Shown here in pieces: positions 1 through 11,287 of a DNA stretch of 64,000 nt. The notes below the pieces were generated by a model. The model saw nothing but the letters and a program-made list of their open reading frames with translations. It was not told the origin of the DNA and did no database searches. Every line of letters starts with the position of its first letter. Position 1 is the first letter of the stretch. The DNA lies in contig CM066289.1 of assembly GCA_033816765.1 (NCBI GenBank), forward strand, positions 930,001 through 994,000, in the 5' to 3' direction. This DNA comes from Nothopassalora personata. Lineage: Eukaryota; Ascomycota; Dothideomycetes; Mycosphaerellales; Mycosphaerellaceae. The position numbers were made by a program, and so were the translations under genes.

Positions 1-1021
1 CGCGCCTCCTGCGGACACCACTGTTTTTGAAGCTTCTCCTGTCTTCTTGAGCGCCTAAAGATGCCGCTTACATGATCAGTGCAAGGTACCAGGATCACGG
101 TCCACTTTGGCATGATATAGGAACGTCATCGGTGCTGCTCAGTGCGGGTCACCGTTTGGGGTTGCAGGCAGCCTCAAAACCAAACACATCACGACCTCGC
201 AGGCGGCCTGCATAAAATAGTTTGCGCCCCTGACACAACCAGAGTTTTGCTTGATGAACGCCCTCGCATGCATTCGTATTTGGTCACGCGGGTGGAGAAC
301 TCGGGCGTACTAAAGACACGACATGCTACTGATGTTCCACCTGGATTTCACCCCGCAGAGCATCTTGGCCGGCCCTGAGACAGTAGCTGAGCAAGATACA
401 TAAACTTCGGCCTGCCTATCATGCGATCAATCAATTGTGCGCTCCGCAGCTCGTCCACCTTCCTGCCATAGCGCGCAAGTCGCTGCTGATCTGTCGAGCA
501 ACGTGTCGACGTGCGACTGCAGTTTCCAACTTCCCGCTGTGCCAGCACATCATGTCAGCGTGCTTGGTTCGGATTCGGCTGCCCGCTGCTGAAAGCCAGC
601 AATTCAGAACATCGTCGACCTTGGTCATCACGAACCGGCTGCTGTGCAGCATGCTCATTGGCCGACTTTGCCGCATACGCAGCGCTCGGTAAAGAAGCGG
701 TTTTGAGAGGCCGTCACACCACATGACCTTTTCTTAAAGGCTCAGCAGCCAGAATCAAGCGGTGTGAGGTGGCTCAATGCCAATGGGCGATACAACTCCA
801 GCGTCCTGACGTCGCAGCTACATTGCGCGATGTGATGCGATTTATTGCATCGTCGCAACTTTCGAAAGCCTTTTGCACGGAGTCGTACTCGCCTCAAGTT
901 CGGTCGTTGACGATTATAACCTGTATCGATACAATTACTATTAGCGGATGAGCCTCTTTCAATACATTACATATTCGGACGACAGCGATTGCTGACACGC
1001 GTCTGAAGTTACGCAAAGTCG
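1..1021. other. no gene recognised
   Basis: All open frames here are short, overlap on both strands and resemble no protein I know. There is no clear intron-exon pattern. The last 100 bases turn AT-rich towards the decayed element that starts at about 1022. Confidence 0.5.
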
Positions 1022-1533
1022 CTCCACCTCTCGCTAAGCGAGAGGGTTTGGGTTTGATTTGTATGGTAGCCATACGATGACTTTTCATATCGCAGTGCAT
1101 ATGGGCCTAATATAAGTTTATTGAGAAGGTGTGTGCTACTATAGGTGGATAGAGCTTCATGAATGTTCCTGCAGCCCTATAGGCTCTAGCAGTATTAGAT
1201 CTATACACTTATCTACGTCCTTATCCTTTTATAGCCTGTGCCGGTAAGCCCCCTTGCGCTAGACCTCGATAGGCTTCGCCTCCATAGCGAGCTCGTCGCG
1301 TAGCTGTTTATATCGGGTCACGACGAGTAGGACTGCGAGTTCTTCGTGTTAATAAGTTGTAAGCTTCTAGGTACGCTTCCGCCTCGGTATAGCGACAGTA
1401 AGGTGTCTAGAGAGACGCGTAGAGGCAAAAGAGAGGGATATAATCACAAAGAGCTTGGTTATTATCGTGTGTCTACCCTACGAATCAAAAATGTTTACAC
1501 GGCCCAGCCCCCCTCGCTAGCCGAGGGGTGGAG
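1022..1533. mobile_element. decayed element with terminal inverted repeats
   Basis: The ends are imperfect inverted repeats of about 34 bp. The left end starts CTCCACCTCTCGCTAAGCGA and the right end, read on the minus strand, starts CTCCACCCCTCGGCTAGCGA. Most differences between them are C/T or A/G transitions. Each end is also a small palindrome in its own right. The interior is AT- and TAG-rich with no coding frame, as expected after RIP. No clear target duplication was found, so the exact ends and the element class are uncertain. Confidence 0.45.
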
Positions 1534-2022
1534 TACTGTATTCTGCAATATCTCCAGAAAGCATACAGGGGCGACTTGGGCGACAGTGCCGGCACGAGAT
1601 TTCTCTCATATCAGCCCTTGTAACCCGTGTACGACTCAGTCTGTGGCAGGCAAATCACAATCGACGTCGTGATCGGTGTACGAGATCTTCCCCACAATCT
1701 CGGTCATTTTACCTGCTTGTCGCCAACATCTGCCTGCACCACACCTACAACCGCAAGCCTGTCAATCACCATCATCTCCTGCCTCGTTCGCGTATCAGAA
1801 CCTAGCAGATGTGATTCATAGCGTTCCTATCCCGTGCTACCGGGGGAAAGCAAAATTGCAACCGAAATTTTGGAGACATAGCACTATCGGCAGTGGGGGC
1901 CAGTTGCAGTTTTGCTGTGCACACCTTGCCGTGATCCCAAGATCACGTAATCATTTTCTCGCGAACCTCCAAGCTTCGAGGTTGACCACGGCCATCATTA
2001 CGACAATGAGAATGTGGCAAAT
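1534..2022. other. intergenic, upstream of the UEV-like gene
   Basis: No convincing coding frame or RNA gene is visible. It presumably holds the promoter and leader of the gene starting at 2023. Confidence 0.4.
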
Positions 2023-3278
2023 ATGCCGCTTCGGTCAGCCGCGTTCGTGCGCCAAAAACTGTGTGTGGATTTGTATGCAAGCACCGCATCTGCTCGCCGT
2101 GATCGTGTGACCGCTGATGCTGCATCAGCGCCAGCCTGAAGCATACTTGTCCCAAGGGCATCTACGTGGCACCAGTTCCGGGTGAGCCTCTGGTATGGAC
2201 CGGCGTGCTGTTCGTTCGCAAAGGTATGGAGAGCCCCCCGCTCGGGATCAACACGAGAACGAGCTCACAGCAGGTGACATGATCAGGACCATATGCGAAT
2301 GCCGTCCTCCGATTCCAAATTGACTTTCCAGACGACTATCCGCAGCGCCCACCAATCGTGACGTTCCAGAGTGACCTCTTCCATCCGCTTGTAACACCGC
2401 TCACCACGTACACCCACTCCACCATCAGCACAGACACGCAGAGCGCGGTGGATGAGCAGAGATTGCCGCCAGGTGGGCTCAGCCTGCGTCATGGCTTCCC
2501 TGAGTGGTTCCATGTTGTGGATGAGGTTACGATAGAGGCAGAGGTGGCACAGACACAAGAGCGGCAGACGGAGCAGGATGATGCGCCAGAACAGCACAAG
2601 GACGCCAAGGCGAAGGACCAGCGGACACCGCATGTTGTTGAGCTCCTACACTATGTTCGAGTCGTCTTTGACACAGAGGAGGTGCTAGATGCCATACCGC
2701 TCGCTGCTGCTGCGAACACTGGTGCGTGGCATGCGTGGAGGAGCTACCGCACGAAGGCAGCAGCACCGAGTAGAGGTACATCGGTGGCACGTTCACTAGG
2801 TGATGGTAACGCTACGACCAGCGAGCGCAGTGTATCCCCGCGACAACAGCCTGGTGGCGCACGCCGTCCAGGCGAGTGGAACTGGCAAGGGGTGTGGGAA
2901 GAGCGCGTGAGGAGAAGTGTGCAGACGACTCTGTCAGAGCCTGTGCTCTTTGGGGGAGACAGCGCCGAGGTGGTCAGTACTGAGGATAGCGAACATGTTA
3001 GCATGATTGCTCACATGACTGCAGATCAGCTTTCTGAAGATGGGCGAGGAGGCAATCAGCCAGATATCGCCCATGAGGCAGGCAGCTGCGGAAACCGCGA
3101 TGTAGTAGGTGGCGCATACAGCCATGAACCCAGACGACTTGACGCACTACACTCTTCCTTCTCAATGTTCTGTCTCCGAAGTGTGCAGCGCTCGGCAGTC
3201 TCGCCATTTCCTCGTCCGCACCACCCATGTCCCTGCCTTGACTGCTGGGCAAGGAAGTTCGGATGCCGAAAGCAGTGA
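2023..3278 (+). CDS. UEV-like protein (inactive E2 ubiquitin-conjugating fold)
   Basis: A three-exon model gives 378 residues: 2023-2072, 2129-2223 and 2287-3278, with GT-AG introns of 56 and 63 bp. The reading frame is continuous across both. The first 115 residues or so match the E2/UBC fold of fungal AKTIP-like proteins: CPKGIYV, GVLFVRKGPYANAVLRFQI, then DFPDDYPQRPP and FHPLVTPLTTYTHS. In active E2 enzymes the segment after FHP carries the catalytic cysteine; here there is none, so it is likely a ubiquitin-binding or scaffold protein rather than a conjugating enzyme. The rest is low-complexity and charged. The last 80 residues or so look unlike protein and may hide an intron or be read-through. 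The start ATG fits the first-exon frame but was chosen by eye. Confidence 0.7.
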
Positions 3279-3470
3279 GCATCCACACCAGCCGACACGT
3301 TCTTGCGATATGCAGCGTAATGCCATAGCCCAACGTGATGGAGGAAGGTGAGATAGAGCAAAGGATGTTTTCTTCGGCGGCCTTCTGCTCAAGCGCGATG
3401 CCATTCTTCAAGCTATCAGTCCTAGTACTGCAAACAGCGTTGCAGAACATGCGACCCAGAGCTCTCAGCA

Positions 3471-5309
3471 ATGTCGAACAAAGAGGTAAGAACTTCACGT
3501 CATGCGGTGAAGTGGAAAGATGTTGACTTGCGCAGAACTTGTCACCGCAAGCACCTCAAGCTGAAGTCAGCCGCCACATGCTCGGCCTTCTTCACAATTC
3601 ACCCCCTTTCACGCTGCTTTCGCCCAATTCCAAGCCTTCATTGGCACGTCAGCGAGATCACTCGGGCTGTAGAAGAGCTGCAGCAGACTCACCATTGAGA
3701 GTCCGAAAGACAAGGGAGAACCTCAAGGACTATGCCATCTACGCCGACATTCCGCCCCCTTGCGTGCATTCTCCTGATGAGCCGTGCGACATCTCAAGAA
3801 CCACCTTTGCACACAACGATATCAGCGATGCCGGCACTGGCTCACCACCTCCTACGGCCGGCAGATTGACCAGGACCAAGTCTGCGAGCAAACGCATGCT
3901 TTCCAAGGTCAAAGATGGCATCGTCCAGCGCTCTCGCAGCACACATTCCATCAGGGCGACAGAATCTGAGAACAGCCTCATAAGACGTCTTTCTGGGAAG
4001 ACGCAGTGCAATTTTGACGATCAAAGTCGTCTTCGGAGCTTTGAGATTAGCAGAGATGGTGCTCAAAGTGCAGATGCTGCGGCATCACAACGCTCCTTCA
4101 CTGACTCCAGCATATCAGTTGGGGAGCTCACAGGAAGTGCCACGCTCATAAGCGAGCGATCAACGACACCGGACAGACAGATCACGCCGGGCAGGCGCTC
4201 GCCTGCGAGGTTTCTGTGCCCTTCGCCAGTACAGCGCTCGCCTACACCAGAAGCTACACCTCGGGCAAGGAGGCCTCAACCGCTGGTCAACATCATTGAA
4301 GGTACGCACATAATCGCCGATGACGCTTAGAGCCGTGATCTGACATGTACCAGAAGCTCCACGAGCGCAAGTTACAGTGCCGTACATCGATTTGCAGGTC
4401 TCCTTAGACCGCGACTCTGTCGACGTAGGCTTGGCACGAGACATTTGGGTTGCGATTGAGGCCACGGTCCGTCAAAGGACAATCGAAGATACCGCCACAC
4501 AAGCTAGCGAGACCAGAGATGATACCCTTACTGCACAGCCTGTCGGCAGAATCAGCAGTGTCCGCCTATGTTACAAAGCCATGAACGATTGCAGAGTCGC
4601 CGAAGTCCTCGGACAAAAGGCCGCAAAAGATCTCGACATCGGAGACGACTGCTCTCTATTCCTGAAGATTCACGTTCCACGAATGAACATTGGCCAAACA
4701 GACATAGCTGACGACGGCCGAGATCAAGACTCCCTGTTCTTAGAGCTCGAAAGCATGCTAGGAGTTCTCGAGACCAAGATTCTCCACGTCGAAGGCAGAT
4801 ATCGCCACACAGCCCTCCCATCAGACAACGTCGTTACCATCCGCCAGATCCTCAGCATCAAGCGTCCAAAGACCGATTCCCGCTGGAGCATGGTCGGAAC
4901 AAGCAGTCCCTCACCGCCACAACTACCCAATAAGACGGCACCAGGTCCAACTCGGGGCATAAACTCCGAAAGGCCCGCGGTAATCATCACGCCAGCAGCA
5001 TCGAAACCCACCACGACAATTCTGTCGACTAAGGCCATCTCAGCGCCGAAAGTCACGACTGCCGTTAGCATTGTCTCCTCCGAGACTGATGCCCACGATA
5101 CTGCTCGACAATTATGGCGACATATCAGACGCAATTCCCTCTCTGCACAACAACTTCTGGAACTGTCACCTGAGAAGCTCGCGGCTAGCGATGATACACT
5201 AAAGGAGCTGAGAAACAAGGCGCTTGCCAATAAGCGCAGTGTAGGCGCCGAAACTCTCAAGGCGTGGCGCTGGGATGAGAGAGTGGGTGCTGAGACGCCC
5301 TGGCTTTGA
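3471..5309 (+). CDS. conserved hypothetical protein, disordered N-terminal half
   Basis: Three exons, 3471-3485, 3536-4301 and 4354-5309, encode 578 residues. Introns of 50 and 52 bp have GT-AG ends. The first exon encodes only MSNKE. Residues 60-260 are rich in Ser, Thr, Arg and Pro (for example SKRMLSKVKDGIVQRSRSTH), typical of a phosphorylated, unstructured region. From about residue 262 (APRAQVTVPYIDLQVSLDRD) a folded domain appears, followed by a second linker and a compact C-terminal motif around LWRHIRRNSLSAQQLLEL and KALANKRSVGAETLKAWRWD. I do not recognise the family and assign no function. The two halves are tied together by the intron at 4302-4353, where an in-frame stop would otherwise end the protein. 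Confidence 0.7.
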
Positions 5310-6636
5310 TTGCTTCGGTGGCATTCGGAAGAATGCGGCACTTGTTCATTTCATGCTATACCCGGCTTGGCTAAGAAGCTAATAAGAGAACGACGAGAAC
5401 GACGAGAACGACGAGAACAACATAGGATAGATGGGCAAAGTTCTTGGAAAGACATTTTGGGATAGGTGTGTTGTCATGTGTTACCGGAAGTCTATCTATA
5501 GGGCATTGATGATGCAGGTAGACGATACGCAAGAAGAGGACGACCACCGTAATCTCCGGCCGACATACTGTATCAGATGATGAGGACCTGAGAGATCGTC
5601 CTCGTGCCATGTGACGACCAGAGAACTCGTCTCGCGCACATCTCGATCCCGAGCCTGAAATGCGACCCTTGAGCCAACCCAACCAGAGACCAGAGGAAAA
5701 ATCTGCCATCCATCTGTCTATCACACTACTGTACATCTCATCATCTCCACCCCAGCACGGCACGGCGCCGAAAAACCCAAGCCCACCTGGCCACGACATG
5801 GTCCCACCAAATGTCCCAGCAGGTGTGCACCCGAACACAAGATCTACTGTACACATTCATCACGGTCACAGCAGATCACCGCGTCAACATTATTATTAGC
5901 CGCCGAGATGGAACGGTAGCAGTGGCCCTACAGTACTCGACTTTTTCTAACACACTAGGGTCGTGGATGCGAAAGCCAGGCCGGCGGGTCCCGTATTCCC
6001 AGAGTGTGCAAGTACAGTATGTACAGTACAGTACTGTAGCATCCAGGTGTCGCACGGTGGCGGAGCGCCAGGTGATGATGATGGCCTCCGACGAATTTGC
6101 TCCCATCGTGGCACGGAATTTCGCAGGATGGATTCGCCGTGGTATTACCGACGGAGGCGGTCAGGATGTTCGCCGAAATGCATGCATGACGTACCTCCAT
6201 GCGCGGACAGCCTCGCGTCTGCGGTACATACAGTACAGTACATAGCTGTTGGACACGTGCACGATTTTCGAACCCACGTTGACAATGTATTCTATATTTG
6301 CCAGCCGTTTTGTCGTATACATTATTATATGCTAGCAAGACTTTATGATCTATCGACTTGGGATTCTGCGACTCGATACTCTAGATTCTTCGGGATATCG
6401 ACGCCTACAGCGTTTGAATAAACTACCAGTACAAAGGCAAACGGGGGCCTGTAGGGTTATCGACTATGTATACTGTATACTCGGCGATAACAGAAATTCC
6501 GCCCTGCCGAGAACCTACGCCGACGATGACGACAAAGTGGCGAGAAAGGACGCTAAGGTAATCTATTCGAACGACGCTAACGGATACTTGGTATCGTACG
6601 CTTAACAACGATTAGATACACCCCTGTCTTTGTCTA
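5310..6636. other. intergenic, repeat-rich, no gene recognised
   Basis: Open frames are overlapping and unlike known proteins. The stretch holds a 9-bp tandem repeat near 5386, and GTACAGTAC-type palindromic motifs near 6010-6038 and 6224-6243. It is AT-rich with many TA steps from about 6240 onward, which hints at RIP-affected DNA. Confidence 0.45.
5386..5421. repeat. 9-bp tandem repeat (GAGAACGAC)
   Basis: About four copies of a GAGAACGAC unit lie just downstream of the stop of the preceding gene. It appears to be a simple minisatellite. Confidence 0.8.
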
Positions 6637-6931
6637 ACAGTTCCCTACAATCCTCTACATAGCTTATTCACCCCCTGTCATCTATCTATTCCTGTTTAGG
6701 AAGGATGTATCCACTGCTTGGCGTGTCTACATCCTTGTATGGCCTCCATTGCTGGCTATCGCTGCCTTACAGCGCTCTCGCATGCCTATGAAGACACGTC
6801 CTCGAGGCATAGAGAAGCGATATAGTGAATAAGATGGAAGGGGAACAACACCTTACAAGATAGACACGATAGTGACTAAATAGGTTAGCACATGAACAGG
6901 GAGGGGGTGTATAAACTATGTAGGGAATTGT
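6637..6931. mobile_element. possible MITE with imperfect terminal inverted repeats
   Basis: The left end reads ACAGTTCCCTAC then, after a 10-bp insertion, ATAGCTTATTCACCCCCT. The right end on the minus strand reads ACAATTCCCTAC then ATAGTTTATACACCCCCT. The pair covers about 30 bp with few mismatches. The element is about 295 bp and encodes nothing. TA dinucleotides lie near both ends, which would suit a Tc1/mariner-type insertion, but a clean duplication cannot be fixed. Confidence 0.45.
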
Positions 6932-7134
6932 ATAAAGTATTTCCGTCTGCCCGTTATTACCGATGCTCTCTTCATTGAGATGGAGCGCAATCTCGGCCCG
7001 TGGGTACCGTGATGAAGTTGTTGTACGACCGAATGACTTCAGAAATCCGAGATCTACGGGAGTACCGCCATGCGGTGGGGATGTTCTTCAAAGTGGAGCA
7101 GCAGAAAGATGATCAGATGTGCGATTTCCTCATC

Positions 7135-8655
7135 TTATCTTCCTCCCGTCTTCCGCGAGATGACGGTAATGTTACCTGGAATGTATTGCCTGAGCACCTC
7201 GGGCACCTGCAGTTCACCTTTATCGTCGTTCCAGTGATTCTCAAGGATACATGCAAGGACACGAGGCACTGCTAGTGCGGTTCCATTGACTGTGTACGGC
7301 CAGTCGAGCTTGCCTGCGCCGGCGTGCTTGAGTCGTGTTCCTAGACGTCGTGACTGGTAGTCTGTGCAGATTGATGCTGATGTGACCTCCCCGTAGCCGT
7401 CGTCGATGGACTGGCGTGATGGGAAGAAGGCTTCAATGTCGATCTTTCGTGTTGCGCTGGCGCCGAGGTCGGTTGTAGGCATTTCGAGGACTTTTGCGTG
7501 GAGTCCGAGTGATATCAGGATCTCTTTCTGAATGTCAAGCATATCTGCGAAAGCTTCTTCCACTTGCACGCTGCCCTCATCGTCAGAAAATCGACCGCTG
7601 TCTGGGTCTGTACTTGCTAATGTCCAGGCAAACATCTCCACCTTGGTGAATTCGTGCACGCGATAGAGGCCCTTTGTTTCTACGCCTCTGGCTCCAGCTT
7701 CAGCACGATAACATCTCGAAGGACCTACGACTTTTAGAGGCAGATCGGCGGCTTGAAGCGTCTTGTTGGCCTGTGAGCCTGCAAACGGTATCTCAGCAGT
7801 ACCGGCAAGCACCATGCCGGGCTTCTCACCAGAAGGGTCGTTCTCATGCTGGGCAATATTGTAGATCTGCGTCTCTCCATGCTGATCGCGAGGCATGAAG
7901 CCACAAGCACTGGCAATATGAGAGTACACCAGCGAAGGCGGTGTCATAACTCTGAAATCTCGCTTCATGGCCACAGAAAGAGCGTACTGGATCAATGCTT
8001 GCTCCAGCAAAGCACCCTCGTTCTTCAGGAAGTACCATCCCCAACCGCTTGTAGTCGCGCTCGCCTCGAAGTCCAGGATATCCAATTCCTTGCCGATGTC
8101 TACGTGGCTCTTTGACAGCCGACTCCGACTGATGTCCAGTCCCTCATTGATGACTTCCAATATGTGCGGCTCCTGCCCAACAGGCGTGCTCTGCGAGCTC
8201 AAATTCGGCAGCTCAAGTGCTAATCGTTCCATCTCTGCCTGTGCTTCTTTCTCCATTGCCTCGAACGACGCCAGTTCCTGCTTCAGCGCCTTCGCTTCTT
8301 GCAACAGCATCGTTCTGCCCCCATCGTTGACATCTTTCTGCGCAGCCTGTTTACCTAAATCTTTCCCGATCGCATTGTTGCGCTGCCGAAGTTGTACAGC
8401 CTGCCGCTGCTGTTCAACCACTTTTTCGTGTAGCTCTAGTATCCGCCAGCCGTTCTTCGCTTGTGGGGCATAGTTGCGATCTATGCAGTTCTGCTCATAC
8501 AGTCCTGGGCATTGTCGAATGTGCTTCAGATCGATCACTGGCTTCGGCGCGAGGGAAGGGCGGTTGTACCATCTCTTGATAGTCGCGACGACATCGCGAC
8601 TTCTCGAGGTCTGTAAGCTGTGCCGGCAGCTTGCACATATGTATGGGATCGTCAT
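7135..8655 (-). CDS. DIA4: mitochondrial seryl-tRNA synthetase
   Basis: An uninterrupted frame encodes a class II seryl-tRNA ligase of about 506 residues, which charges tRNA-Ser, here probably in mitochondria. Residues 50-180 form the charged, helical tRNA-binding arm (EKVVEQQRQAVQLRQRNNAI, then a Glu/Lys/Ala-rich stretch). The catalytic core follows, with class II motif 2 around GLYRVHEFTKVEMFAW and motif 3 around VNGTALAVPRVLACILEN near the C-terminus. The ATG at 8655 gives an N-terminus (MTIPYICASCRHSLQTSRSR) rich in Arg and Ser and without acids, as in a mitochondrial presequence; an upstream in-frame ATG at 8727 would add 24 residues. A cytosolic enzyme would normally be closer to 460 residues and lack this leader. 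Confidence 0.92.
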   Translation of the reverse strand: MTIPYICASCRHSLQTSRSRDVVATIKRWYNRPSLAPKPVIDLKHIRQCPGLYEQNCIDRNYAPQAKNGWRILELHEKVVEQQRQAVQLRQRNNAIGKDLGKQAAQKDVNDGGRTMLLQEAKALKQELASFEAMEKEAQAEMERLALELPNLSSQSTPVGQEPHILEVINEGLDISRSRLSKSHVDIGKELDILDFEASATTSGWGWYFLKNEGALLEQALIQYALSVAMKRDFRVMTPPSLVYSHIASACGFMPRDQHGETQIYNIAQHENDPSGEKPGMVLAGTAEIPFAGSQANKTLQAADLPLKVVGPSRCYRAEAGARGVETKGLYRVHEFTKVEMFAWTLASTDPDSGRFSDDEGSVQVEEAFADMLDIQKEILISLGLHAKVLEMPTTDLGASATRKIDIEAFFPSRQSIDDGYGEVTSASICTDYQSRRLGTRLKHAGAGKLDWPYTVNGTALAVPRVLACILENHWNDDKGELQVPEVLRQYIPGNITVISRKTGGR

Positions 8656-8877
8656 TTCAGAAAGACGGTGTCGAGGGAATGTTGAAGACGAGAGGTCCGC
8701 GAATTCGTCTCGGCTCATGTGGACCACTTTCCGACGACGCGATCGATCTGTCGCGCGGTCACGAGACGTAGTTGTAAGGCAAGTTGCAAGATTAGGACGA
8801 TGAAAGAAGAAGACACAGCAGTGAATGGGTCGTCAAGATAGACATGAGTCCCAATTGTAGCCCTTCCTGAACTATGG

Positions 8878-10803
8878 CTAATCATCAAACCCTTCAAAAC
8901 TTTCCTCGGCTTGCTTGTTCTTCGCCCTGACCTTCGCGATAAGTTGATCGAGCTCAAGCGCCTTGACCTTATCTGCATCGGACATCTTCGCCTTGTTCTG
9001 AGCTTTCCTTCTGACCTCCTTCTTCTCCCTCCTCGCTTTCTTCAACGCCTTCGCATCCTTCTGATTACTCCAAGCACTTTCCTTCCTCCTTCGCATATGT
9101 GCCAGAGCGCCTCCGCTTTTCTTCGGAAGATCGGGCTTCTCGCCACGCGCGAAAGCGTCCATGATTTCAGATCGTCTAATTTCCCGCACTTTGTCGGCAT
9201 ACGCAACCTTTTCAAGATCGAAGTTCTGCGGCAGATCTAGGCCAAAGGTGCGGTCTTCTCTAGCTTCTGGACAGTGTCGCTTCAGCTCGGGCATCTTTGG
9301 CCATCTCAGCAGACCCCAGGACTTCGCGACCTCTGGCCAGTCTATCTTTCGTATGCTGAAAATGTCTGAAGGTAGAGTTTTACTATAGGCTTGCACCCAG
9401 CTGACGAAAGCCTTTTGTGACCGGTCGTGCAATTCACGCTTTTGCATGAGCACTTTTCTCACCTGCTGCATGCTATCTTTCACATCATCATCAGAGAGCT
9501 GAGGTAGTGATGGATAAGGCTCCAGAGGTGTGCCTTGCATAGCCAGATATTTGACGTAGTCCTCTTCGTTGCCTTCGTTCAGGAAAGTAATGGCCATACC
9601 ACGTTTGCCTGCACGACCTGCGCGTCCGCACCTGTGAATGAAGTCTTTCGGCTGTTTCGGTGGATCTAGTTGCACGACCACATCAATATCAGGTATGTCG
9701 ATGCCTCGTGCCAGTACATCTGTCGTGAGTAGAATGGCAGCTTTCGATGAATCGCGGAAGCGCTGGAGGTTCCTGACGCGGATGGCGGACTTGTGATCTC
9801 CGTGAATGGGGAACACAGAGATTCCAAGCAATGCAGGCAGAATGTGGCTCCAGTAGTCGACCCCAGCTCTGGTCGAAACGTACACTATGCTCTTCTCGGC
9901 TTGATTTGTCTCAAGTATGCTCTTCAAGTGAGGTATCTTCAGGGTGGGCTTCGTGGCAATATGATAGAGCTTGAGACTTTCCGGAGTACGCTTGTCCAGT
10001 GCTCCACTTTTACTGCGCACTTTCGCGCTGATCTTGAAAGGATATCGCATGCCAACGCGCACGAGCTCATCAACAGCCTCCGACACCGAAGCGCTGAACA
10101 AGCCAGTGCGTCGCTCCTTCGGAACAAGATCTAGAATCCTCTGGAGGTCCTGCTGGAAATTGGGATCTAACAGGCGATCGGCCTCGTCCAGAACCAGGAG
10201 GTCAAACCAATGCCTCTTCAGCTGCACTTTCGGCGATTGCAGAACCTCCATCAAGCGCTTCGGCGTACCGATCAAAATGTTGGGGTTCAGACTTGAGAAA
10301 GTTGCGATATCCTCAGCCAACTTCGTGCGACCACCAACAAGAAGCTGTGGGATCGCGTAAGGTCCAGGGGGTATTATTGGCTTCTCGGCGTCCTCCATTT
10401 CCTCGTCGTCGCTGTCCACTGGATCCTTACTCGACTCATTCAGCAGCGACGAAGATGGATGATGGAAATCCAGAAGGCCTCGAAGCACATCATAGATCTG
10501 AATCGCTAGTTCCTTGGTAGGCGCCACTACTATCGACCGTACATGCCCTTTCTTGTTCGGCTCCTCCAACTTCAAGATTCTCTCCACGAGTGGAATCAGA
10601 AAGCTCAAAGTCTTGCCGCTACCAGTCACTGCTTCCACAACGAGATCTTTGTTTCCCATCAGGAGCGGAATAGCCATCGCCTGTACGGGAGTTGTGCGGG
10701 CAAAACCCATGCCATGCGTAAATTCGAGTATCCATTGTGAGAGCTCCGGTGTCAGCGCTTCAAATGATTTCGGCTGCTTCTTCTCTGTACTTTCGTTCGC
10801 CAT
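8878..10803 (-). CDS. SPB4: ATP-dependent rRNA helicase SPB4 (DEAD box)
   Basis: This single-exon gene encodes a 641-residue DEAD-box RNA helicase of the SPB4/DDX55 group, a nucleolar factor needed for 60S ribosomal subunit assembly. Visible motifs in order are a Q-motif region (FARTTPVQAMAIPLL), Walker A AVTGSGKT (about residue 56), PTKELAIQ, VLDEADRLL (about 203), FSAS for the SAT motif, and HRCGRAGRAGKRG (about 389). The RCGRAGRAG form of motif VI and the lysine-rich tail (KALKKARREKKEVRRKAQNK) are typical of SPB4. The ATG at 10803 begins MANESTEKKQPKSFEAL, which fits the family; the open frame reaches 34 codons further upstream. It lies about 220 bp upstream of the synthetase gene on the same strand. 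Confidence 0.93.
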   Translation of the reverse strand: MANESTEKKQPKSFEALTPELSQWILEFTHGMGFARTTPVQAMAIPLLMGNKDLVVEAVTGSGKTLSFLIPLVERILKLEEPNKKGHVRSIVVAPTKELAIQIYDVLRGLLDFHHPSSSLLNESSKDPVDSDDEEMEDAEKPIIPPGPYAIPQLLVGGRTKLAEDIATFSSLNPNILIGTPKRLMEVLQSPKVQLKRHWFDLLVLDEADRLLDPNFQQDLQRILDLVPKERRTGLFSASVSEAVDELVRVGMRYPFKISAKVRSKSGALDKRTPESLKLYHIATKPTLKIPHLKSILETNQAEKSIVYVSTRAGVDYWSHILPALLGISVFPIHGDHKSAIRVRNLQRFRDSSKAAILLTTDVLARGIDIPDIDVVVQLDPPKQPKDFIHRCGRAGRAGKRGMAITFLNEGNEEDYVKYLAMQGTPLEPYPSLPQLSDDDVKDSMQQVRKVLMQKRELHDRSQKAFVSWVQAYSKTLPSDIFSIRKIDWPEVAKSWGLLRWPKMPELKRHCPEAREDRTFGLDLPQNFDLEKVAYADKVREIRRSEIMDAFARGEKPDLPKKSGGALAHMRRRKESAWSNQKDAKALKKARREKKEVRRKAQNKAKMSDADKVKALELDQLIAKVRAKNKQAEESFEGFDD

Positions 10804-11287
10804 TTTGCGGATACGCTGGTCCTTATGCGCATTGAGGTTGCTTCGACTTTCAAGACGACGTCGAAAAATCAAGATCGCGTCGGCGCCTTCCGAAAGCTTG
10901 AGCACGAGCCATCACATTCATACCTGAGGCAGATACATCATCCATATGCTGCCACTCCTCATGGAGGCCATACAGTGCTCTGCTCTCTAGATATCGGCAG
11001 TCGCAAGGTTCAGCTCATTGTGTGAAGCGCATTGAAGACGAGAACACATTTGCTGATGCCAAGTCTCAGGCTTACGCATCACTGTGAGAGAATTTGGAAC
11101 GGCGCGGCACGGCACAACGGGTCAACATGCAGCGCGGAAAGAGCCTCTGCCCGAATCTCGACACTCTCAAGAGACGTTCAGGTGCCATATGCATATTAAG
11201 CATTAGCTCTATCTATATTTCCCCTCTGGGTTTGTTATGCAGCTGTTGTTACGCAAGGCGGTGCCAACCATGACTTGGTCCTCCTCG
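10804..11287. other. intergenic between SPB4 and the transporter gene
   Basis: This probably holds the SPB4 promoter and the 3' end of the transporter transcript. No feature is recognised. Confidence 0.4.
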
